From Ephydatia muelleri (taxonomy: Eukaryota; Porifera; Demospongiae; Spongillida; Spongillidae), in NCBI GenBank assembly GCA_013339895.1, contig JABACO010000024.1, positions 3,153,675-3,217,674 on the forward strand: 64,000 bases of DNA. Direction: 5' to 3'. Of this stretch, positions 56,917 through 64,000 are shown piece after piece (position 1 is the first letter of the stretch; each line of letters starts with the position of its first letter). The notes below the pieces were generated by a model, which saw nothing but the letters and a program-made list of their open reading frames with translations, ran no database searches and was not told the DNA's origin. The position numbers were made by a program, and so were the translations under genes.

Positions 56917-56924
56917 ATATATAG
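56917..56924 (-). promoter_or_regulatory. Possible TATA box of SRCR receptor
   Basis: The minus strand reads CTATATAT about 30 bases before the ATG. This would place transcription start almost at the start codon, so it may be chance. Confidence 0.25.
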
Positions 56925-56999
56925 ATTGCTGCATAACCGATTCGTGCGTAAATTTCAGTTCGGCACTCTAGCTCTCTGAATATAATACATCTACATATC

Positions 57000-58860
57000 A
57001 TTTAATAAGGGTTCAGCGACCGCAGGTCACGTGTACCGCTGAGTGGGCGTATGTACATGTGATTTGTCTGAACGTGATCTGTTGCAAAGAATACATGTAC
57101 TCTTGCGATCCTTAGGTATTCCATACTATTAGCTGTAGTAGCTTTATTTTGCTTCGTAAGGTGTCTAGTGTGAGTGTTGTGTTTCTGAGGTGCAATATTA
57201 GCCTTGTAGATCTACACATAAGGAGCGGAAGGGCCATACACTGCAAAACCTGGAGTGTTATAATTGCTTTCTGGAGTGACAAACAGCTATAGCACTCCAT
57301 TTGGAGTGCTAGTCCCTGTTCATTTCTATTTACATGCTTAAATAATTGATAGGGCTCCACATGAAGAAAAATCTTTTACCTGTATAATCGCCACAAAGCA
57401 AGGTCATGCATGAAGCAAATTTTGCTGCTGAGTGTGTGAGACTCTGAGCGCTTTTGTGGTGTGGGCTCTCTGTGTTCGTGTGTGTGTGTGTGTGCTAGCG
57501 CGTTTTTGTATAACAGCGTGTCGGTGTGTAGCGTATGTGTGTGCATGTGCGTATGAGAGTGTGTGTACAGTGTTCTTGTACATCATGGGTATGGATGGGT
57601 GGGATTTGTGCCATTAGCGAATGGGATACCCCGGATTTTGAATACGATAAATATGTACATAATCATTGTAATTGCTGTTAGGGGACACGTACTTATGGAG
57701 CAAATCATGGCTAGCGGATGAAGCACATTGTTCTGTTCGTGCGAATGAATCACGACGGAGAGCATATGCATGGTCAGATGTTCGTGACCGCATGCAGAGT
57801 TGTTTACACCTCCATGCAGTACAGTTTTGGTCTGAGGAGGGGGTGGAGGGCCTATATATATCTTCATTCAAAGAGCTCTTGTGATAGTCTTGCCCTTGAG
57901 AAGTATTCCATGATTGTGCAAAAGTAATATATAGCTTATTAAAAATAAGAAATTGGCTCAATAGTTTTTTGTAAATAAGAGTGTTGTTTTTATCTATAAC
58001 ATCCGCAGGAATCAATGCACTTGAAAAACAATGTATGGAGTAAGAGTCAAAAGTACTTTGAACACACGATTTATTTGTAAATGCAATTGCAAGGGCGTGT
58101 GGAGGCAGGAATCTTGCTACCGAGTTGGAGGGTCCAATATGAATAATTAACCTGCGTATTTAAGGATGCGAGGTGAGCAACCACCCAAATGAATACATAC
58201 AGTACATTGCAATCGTTTATGCCTTAGCCTTACTCTATCAGCCATCAGTTGCACTTACACAACTATTCTGCACAGCATTATGTCCATCTTATTACATGAA
58301 CAGATGATATTCCTTGTTCGATATATATACGTCATTGTGATAAACTCTTAAGGGTAAAGATTTGCAATCATTAAGCTGCTATTAATATCCGTCCGCCTGT
58401 TGGAATGATGTCAGGAGGGACTACTGAAAGCCACGAATTAACATGAGGTGAAGAAGCAAAAAGAAGCCTTCCCTTGTTGACAGGAGAAGGTCATCAACAT
58501 TGACTGAAAGAGATTATCATCCAGCTTCTTAGACAAGGCAAGCTGGGAGAGAGAAAACTATAAAGCGGACTCGACTGTGATGACATCAGAAGGGGGCACT
58601 AGAGCATATCAGTTGGCGAGTGCAAAGGGCTGGGTTTTCAAGAAATGCAAGCTGTATTTTTATTTATCATCATCCTACATGTACATAGCCACTGAGTAAC
58701 GCACAACGTCATACGTGCATCAGATGTAACAGTATGACATAGATCTATAGAAGTAGAATGTACCATTTAGAAGAGACATCAAAACGTCATGGATCTTACA
58801 ACAATAATTCAAGAGGCTCTTGCAGATGTCCAATCATTAAAATTAATTAAGTCTTATTTC
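57000..58860. other. No gene recognised; GT repeat near 57.5 kb
   Basis: Sequence upstream of the SRCR gene. A GT-rich stretch lies at 57,477-57,580. Several short frames have no domain and no ordered splice sites. Confidence 0.5.
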
Positions 58861-58869
58861 CCGTTTGTT

Positions 58870-59095
58870 CGTCGATACTGGTACAGTATGATGCATGCAT
58901 CTCTCTGACTGCTATGTGGTATGGGAAACAAGATAAATGCTCTGTTTCCATGCTGTAACAGTCGACAGCAACGACCGTCTTGTATATGTTACGGCCCGAT
59001 TTAAAACCTGACCCGCTTTATAGCGGGTCAATTTTGCATATGGGTTTTAAAGGCGGTTGACCGGCTTTAAAACGGGCGGCCGTTTTTAAAATGCT
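58870..59095. repeat. Inverted dispersed repeat and GC palindromes
   Basis: About 58,870-58,985 is the reverse complement of about 22,180-22,290. Next to it are GACCCGCTTTATAGCGGGTC (palindromic, about 59,017-59,036) and related TTTAAAAC-containing units. Confidence 0.65.
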
Positions 59096-59553
59096 TATTC
59101 TATAGAAATTTATGGTGTTGAAAAGCTGTTTGTTCATAGACCACCAAGCCCCTAGTCACTCCTTGGTTTTATCTGTTCTGTTATCCCTTGTGATGAGAAT
59201 GTTATCAGATGAGCTCATGCACCACTGCCATCATTTTCTGATATAGCGACTTACACAATTTTACCAAATGAAACATGCAGGCATGCATGCAGTGCTTTTA
59301 TAGAAGTTCACAGTGCTTACCAGCACATGTTGCACTCGCGCTTATCTATGAAATAATAATTGAGATCTAACTCGCAATCGAGTTGTGGAAGTACATGTAT
59401 GTGTCAGAGTTATGCTGTAGAAACAAATCAAATTTGAAGTAAAAAATCATGAGCATATGCAATCGCCTTGATTGGTTGTGCGCAAGGCCTATTTCACCAC
59501 CAAATCAACCAGCTCTATTGATTGCAAGCCATACACGACACGACACGCTCACC

Positions 59554-59745
59554 TTAGTCTTTCCGTTCATTTTTCGTTCCTTCCACACCTCTCCATTTTG
59601 CAAAATGATTGACTTCGCTTAATTGTCTTCGTATTGTTCTTTTCTTGTTTTGAGGACAGTCCTTAGGATACTTGCCAGTCAGCTTGTAATTGCAGGCTAG
59701 CTCAAAAATGTCGTCGTCAATGTCTGTCTCAGATTCAGAAGACAT
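59554..59745 (-). pseudogene. Short integrase-protein N-terminal fragment
   Basis: Minus-strand frame MSSESETDIDDDIFELACNY, then KLTGKYPKDCPQNKKRTIRR. This acidic start followed by a YK-TG-YP--C--NKKR pattern is, as I recall, the N-terminus of GIN/KRBA2-like integrase proteins. No integrase core follows on this strand, so it is an isolated fragment or first exon. It could relate to the integrase at 29-30 kb, which lacks such a start. Confidence 0.4.
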
Positions 59746-59925
59746 TTCAAAACGCTAGTAACTTCAAAACGCCTGGGACAAAAAAATGCCACGTGGAACC
59801 AAATTGAGCGTCCAAAATTATCCAGTCAGACAATTTTGAGCAGCGTGTTTCTGTCCGGCCGGACAAAAATTAGACGCGGACCAAAATATTCGTGACAGAC
59901 CCTTCAGGTGTCTGTGCAAAAAGAA

Positions 59926-62773
59926 CTTGCGAATCAGCAGATGGCACACATCAGTTCCACGCATAGTGAACAGACCTTGAGGACAAATTATGGTTTGAAA
60001 GAGGGTTATAACATTAGGCTTGAAGTTCTATCAATGATCAACCTATCAGTAAGTTACAGATCATTTGGATATTAATATTAATTACGATATTTTGAAAGGA
60101 GTACACCTGTGAAGGTCCTTCACGTGATTGCATATGGAATGTGCAAGTATTTACCCAAGGAATTTATGCCACAAATGTCATAAAGGCAGAAGCAAGAAAT
60201 ACTGGCACGATTACAAGCATTCAGTACATCTGGTTTATAGAGGTCCAAATTTAATGGTAATGTTTGTGCTTATTATAACTCATTTCTTATATGGGACTTC
60301 AAAGCATGGTCCCAAATGGGCTCCCTTTATTATTGGGCCTTATCTCATTCCTGGTTATGCTCAAGTACTGATTAGTTTTGCCAAGGTAAGGAAGTGTAAT
60401 TTTTTGTAGCCAGTGTAACAGATTTCACTTTTCATTTAACAGGTGTTTCAAATTTGCTATTGTGAATCCTATTCTCCTGCTGTTAAAGATGACTTCCAGC
60501 AAAGATGCCAATGATGTCAAGACTTGTATGCCAGCATTTCTGCAAAAGCAAAAGACACATTTAATTCTACATCTAGTGGACTGTATGGATAATTTTGGCC
60601 CCACATCTGCATTCAACGCTGAAAGGTACATTATAAGTGATTACGTATCCATCATTTGAATCTTGTCCTTTTGCATGCATGCATGTACAGACAACTGTTA
60701 CACTTTCATGCATAGTTAGATATTGCATGCAAAAATGTGTTGATTAGCCACAGCTCTATGAACCATGCATATGCTTACTGCAATTTCCATGTTACAAAGT
60801 AATTATGCTTCTTTCACACTGACTAAAGAACCCCATTATCAGATGACTTCAATTCACTAATGCATCACTTCTAAACTTCAAGAACAAGAATGCATAGTCC
60901 AAATCAGTGTAGTTTATCATGCCTGTTCACTCCCCCCTTTTGCCGGTTCAATCTATGGGTTGTTGCAACAAAAGGCCTATGGGTTACAATGGACACACAA
61001 AATGTGCTTACAAACTGGGGCCACATATGTTCAAACATTTGTATGACTATGGGGTTACATGTTTGTCAATATTGCATGTACTTGCATGCATATTCAAAGT
61101 GATTTTGATCAACACAATATAACACACAGCACTGCATGAATGGTGAGGCAGATAATTCTCATTTTGTGAGCATGCATAACTTGGTTTTCAAAGAGTTATA
61201 CATCACAGGTTTGAGTCCTTCAACTTTCAAGTTCTAACCTTTAATATTTTTAGCAATAGACAAGCACCCAGTATAGTCATTGCAAGTCATTTTAATCAGT
61301 TGCAGCATATTAGGTATCTTGGACACAGCTGTAGTTTTGTGGGGGAAAAAAGGTATGTGTAACCAAATTTAATATTTGTTTTAATTAATATCACTGTTAT
61401 TCAGGTGTACAGTTGGATTGCTAGAAATTTTGACTTCGCCCATAGTGCATCATGTACTTTCTGGTATCCCGTTCAAGGAATTAAACTACCTCAGAGATAT
61501 CTACCAGCCCGGAGCAGCTCAAAAGGTTTGATGTTCATGCACATTTCACAATGAAGTACACTGGCATTGCTTTATGTTTGTAGTCACTTCAATGTCGCAC
61601 AATTCTGAAACGACTAACACTCCATCTTGGTCCAGGAAACCAAGGCACCAAGACCTGTTGCAAAGCAATCCACCTTATGCTTTACCTCCAGTCTTGATCC
61701 TATTGGAGATTACTGCTTGCAGTGCTGTAAGTCACAGGACCATAACTTGGCAAATTGTGGTGACTATGTACAACTTTGTTTGCCTAATAAGCAGGTCAGT
61801 GACAGTAGCACATCATGTGCAGTTGCAGTTTACATTTATTAATTGCGACTGGGGCAATGATGTGTATTGTTACAATGTATTTTGTGCATGTTTAAAGTTA
61901 TATTAATTATTACAATGTATAAAATTACACACGCAGTGCATACACACTCACACTGACACATGAACACACAAATACATGTACTGCACTGATTTTTATACAT
62001 CATTCAGTTCTATACAAACATTTTATACATTGTAGAATCACATACTGCTGACAACATTGCAAAATTGCTTAAGGATTGCACTCAATTGCGATTTCAAATG
62101 GGGACAAGGCTGGACAGCATCACCACAGATAATGGTGCCAATTTTAAAGCTGCTGTGCAGATACTTCTAAATGAAGATATCACTGAAAAAAATTCAGCTT
62201 GTGCTTGCCACACGTTTAGCCTTGTGGATCGACCCATGCAAAAAGAAGGTGTGTTGGACAAATCTGTGAACAACTCGATAATTCGATATCATTACCGTAT
62301 TGCAGGTTCCTCATCATGACACCAGAGATTTTGTACACATGTTCCGTGATGTAACCAGCTCCATTAGAAACAGTTCTCAGAGGTTGGAGCACTTACAATA
62401 ACTGCAGGAAAAACAAATTGAGGAAAACCGGCAGGCCGCATGCATGGAGCTTATCAGATCGAGTAGTAATATTATGCACATTTTATAGCACTATTCCACA
62501 ACTTTTTTTTTACAGATGTCACTCTCAACCCTGATGAATTCATGCACTCCAAGGCCTTAACAGTGATTAAAGACATAGTCACCCGGTGCATGGAATTCTA
62601 CATCCTATATGTTGGAGAGATGCATAAAACTGAAGCCCTACATACAGGAAGTTTGCACTGAATACAATCTGCATCCCATACCAACTGAACAACAATAGGA
62701 TTCAGCACACAAGCTAGTATGTTTCTATGATAGCATTCCTGTATAAAAAATCTTTTTCTTCTATACATACGTG
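59926..62773 (+). mobile_element. Inverted second copy (B) of the 9-14.5 kb transposon block
   Basis: From ACCCTTCAGGTGTC onward this plus-strand stretch parallels the minus strand of copy A. It has the EnSpm/CACTA-like transposase pieces (LPKEFMPQM, HLVDCMDNFGPTSAFN, NRQAPSIVIASHFNQLQHI, LEILTSPIVHHVLSGIPFKE, each near GT/AG borders), then hAT pieces (LDSITTDNGANFKAAVQ at about 62,110, ACACHTFSLVDRPMQ). The 2.4 kb of copy A between about 10,060 and 12,490 are missing here. The right end CTATACATACGTG resembles the left end of copy A (CACTGTGTGTATAG). Frames are broken; no active product. Confidence 0.75.
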
Positions 62774-63083
62774 TATATCCTGCTGGCATTGATTATGACT
62801 TCTCAATACGTGTGCGCAGTGCTGGTTTTGTGTCAATGTCTCTCGACTCTGTACTTTCATTAATCGTCCTTATCAAGCAATACAACTTATTGCAGTGAGC
62901 TCAGGAGGCGGGACGATACCAGCTCCGGACTCATCGAGCGTTATTTCGTTTTCCGTTGCACTTTTGTACTGTGTGTGCACTTTATTTAAACGTGGTTAAT
63001 ACACATTATTACTCCTGTCACGGGCAAACAATGGTACATTTAAGCAGAGATATTATCTCTGATTTAAGTGGTGGGTAATAGAT

Positions 63084-63131
63084 ATGGCGTCGATGTTGGA
63101 GTTTCAATGGAACAAGAAGATTCAAATACAA
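63084..63131 (+). other. Possible first coding exon
   Basis: ATGGCGTCGATG opens MASMLEFQWNKKIQIQ, followed by a GTGAGC donor. No second exon can be identified. An unrelated open frame at 63,391-63,639 includes a hydrophobic stretch (LCFAGFVLATIVTSFALLV) that may be chance. Confidence 0.25.
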
Positions 63132-63873
63132 GGTGAGCAGATAGCTACTTTGGGAGCGGGCCCAGTAACGTTCACCAATTATGTGTGGTCATATGTAGAC
63201 CGCTTTCCACCTATTTGTTCTTCGTCATATCAAGTAATTTGTAATTAAAAGGAAAGCTCGTATGGTAATCACCTCTGAGTATCATGATGCCCCTAAACAC
63301 CAGAGATAATATATGGAAACGGGTCAGAGATCATTGGAATCTAGTTTCAACTTGTATCGATAGCCTGCTTTATCGTTTTGTGATCTACGTGTGCTCTTTG
63401 GGCGAGTTATAAACGTTTTTGTAAAAGAAATGGTTGATCCCTTAGTGCAGTATTTTGTCAGCCAGGCTTTTCTTAACGAAACACGGTGTGTTAGGCGGAA
63501 TCAGATGAAAAGTGGCGTAGGAGATATTGGCTCTGTAGAATCGCTACTGTGCATTTGCTCACTTTGTTTCGCCGGATTTGTGCTAGCTACGATAGTAACC
63601 AGCTTTGCCTTGTTGGTCAAAGATTGGAAAGTGGCGTGACGGTATGTTTTTCAACTAAAAACGCATGCTTTATAACATATCCCTTTTCAAAGGGAATGGG
63701 TATTGCGCCTATCATTGTTACGTGAGATGTGAAGTCCTTAGACTATCCAGATGTAGCGTGGTTCCAAATCACACTAATATCTCATATGTTTTACGTGCAC
63801 GTGATCCGTCTATGCTAATTACACACACAGTTACATATCAGTATTTCACTTTTCATCCCCTCTCATTCCGTTC

Positions 63874-64000
63874 TCAGTGGCTTTTATCACTGAATCTTAT
63901 AGGAGGCTTGACCACTCTTCCTGACCGTGTCCATTGTAGCTCCTCCATCAGTGGGGAAGCCGTGACTTCCTTGGACTTAGCTTGTAGTTTTTCTTGGCGG
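63874..64000 (-). CDS. Open frame at right edge with RSGRVVKPP motif
   Basis: The minus-strand frame, open to the window edge, reads QEKLQAKSKEVTASPLMEEL, then WTRSGRVVKPPIRFS, and ends at TGA. An RSGR-KPP-RF motif is common near the ends of proteins encoded by transposable elements. It is partial and unassigned. Confidence 0.3.
   Translation of the reverse strand, partial: RQEKLQAKSKEVTASPLMEELQWTRSGRVVKPPIRFSDKSH

Overview
The window is eukaryotic and animal-like. It holds multi-exon genes with GT/AG splice junctions, a SPOP-type BTB protein, an AGAP-type ArfGAP, a seven-transmembrane receptor and a secreted/transmembrane protein built from SRCR and Ig-like domains, in AT-rich DNA full of TGCATGCA runs, simple repeats and decayed transposons. 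Many host introns are only 49-100 bases long. SRCR/Ig receptors with tiny introns suggest a sponge (demosponge) or another early-branching invertebrate. This is inference; no ribosomal or mitochondrial marker is present.

Layout. 1-9 kb: minus-strand exons of a SPOP-like gene and a damaged AGAP-type ArfGAP gene. The latter carries a 1.36-kb hAT-type insertion and a 4.95-kb Ty3/gypsy retrotransposon with two nearly identical LTRs, a tRNA-Ser-type primer site and a broken pol. 9-19 kb: decayed minus-strand DNA transposons (hAT with a BED finger, an EnSpm/CACTA-like transposase, and an unclassified transposon-type gene), then a perfect 184-bp palindrome. 21-22 kb: an intronless 299-residue 7TM receptor gene. 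22-25.9 kb: mostly non-coding with homopolymers and a 22-bp minisatellite. 25.9-28.5 kb: relic of a non-LTR-type reverse transcriptase. 29.3-32.1 kb: integrase gene plus a Ulp1-like protease gene, probably one transposon.

33.0-56.9 kb: the main host gene, on the minus strand. I could join 19 coding exons, with phases that close exactly, into a 1,299-residue type I membrane protein: signal peptide, seven SRCR domains, two Ig-like domains, one unclassified domain, one membrane span and a short tail with four tyrosines, two in YxxM motifs. Its three large introns hold nearly all of the local transposon load: three foldback elements, a 3.5-kb hAT with a MITE nested in its transposase, another small hAT-type MITE, and a TIR element with a minisatellite core. 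59-62.8 kb: a second copy, in inverted orientation, of the 9-14.5 kb transposon block. 63-64 kb: only weak coding hints.

The host genes do not form a pathway. The organising theme is one large putative recognition receptor and an unusually readable record of nested transposition, in which target-site duplications, LTR identity and nesting order can be read directly.
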